Shown here one piece after another: positions 5,479 to 5,534 of a DNA stretch of 5,534 nt. The number at the start of each line of letters is the position of its first letter. Position 1 is the first letter of the stretch. The notes under the pieces are model-generated. The model did not search any database and had not been told where the DNA came from. It saw nothing but the letters and a program-made list of their open reading frames with translations. Source of the stretch: a gamma proteobacterium symbiont of Lucinoma myriamae (GTDB taxonomy: Bacteria; Pseudomonadota; Gammaproteobacteria; GRL18); contig JAHXIM010000125.1 in assembly GCA_025655635.1 (NCBI GenBank), positions 1 to 5,534 of the forward strand, read 5' to 3'. A program made the translations under genes and the position numbers.

Positions 5479-5534
5479 TTACACAACTTTTTGCATCTCT
5501 TCGTAATCTACTGGTGACCAATAATCATTGGTAG
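5479..5534 (-). mobile_element. C-terminal end of an IS3-family transposase (OrfB), cut by the window edge
   Basis: The minus strand reads TNDYWSPVDYEEMQKVV then TAA (5479-5481). Tails of the form Y-x-SP-x-[DE]YE are typical of the rve/OrfB transposase ends of IS3-family elements, where the segment follows the last catalytic Glu helix. Only 17 residues are inside the window, so subgroup and intactness cannot be judged. Together with the terminal repeat at 5449-5473 it indicates an element extending to the right, transcribed toward the truncated gene. The family call rests on a short match plus the repeat. Confidence 0.6.

Noticed and set aside
1..5534. tRNA, rRNA, CRISPR array or riboswitch (including a molybdenum-cofactor riboswitch before moeA)
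   Set aside because: No cloverleaf, spaced repeats or conserved aptamer pattern seen; the moeA start lies inside mobB, and the mobB leader appears to be absent or very short.

Overview
The window looks like chromosomal DNA from a moderately AT-rich gammaproteobacterium. NudF, MobB, MoeA, HemH and BolA all read as gammaproteobacterial-type proteins, and the BolA ends in the SPPC-x-G tail also seen in the E. coli protein. I cannot name a genus; a Thiotrichales-like or Methylophaga-like background is only an impression. Most of the content is housekeeping cofactor and redox metabolism. I found no clearly new multi-gene system. The unusual items are a broken thioredoxin gene, a gene cut by an insertion sequence, and two structured intergenic regions.

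Left part (1-1000): an unrecognised short coding tail may run in from the left edge on the plus strand. Next is a minus-strand ADP-ribose pyrophosphatase gene (nudF). A 125-bp divergent intergenic region follows, with a long imperfect inverted repeat and a near-perfect extended -10 promoter placed so close to mobB that the transcript may be leaderless.

Middle (921-2830): mobB and moeA overlap by 14 bases and form a molybdenum-cofactor operon. MoeA inserts molybdate into adenylylated molybdopterin, and MobB is the GTP-binding accessory protein of guanine-dinucleotide cofactor formation. moeA converges on hemH. The 99-bp gap between them holds an array of degenerate 8-bp units, with partner units in inverted orientation next to hemH.

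Right part (2830-4860), minus strand, transcribed bolA, then thioredoxin, then hemH: BolA is linked to iron-sulfur and stress physiology, the thioredoxin to thiol redox control, and HemH completes haem synthesis. Gaps of 60 and about 83 bases mean co-transcription is possible but not shown. The thioredoxin gene is split by a single missing base near 4216.

Far right (4860-5534): a nearly perfect two-way terminator separates bolA from an unrecognised minus-strand gene. The 5' end of that gene has been replaced by the terminal inverted repeat and transposase tail of an IS3-family element that runs off the window.
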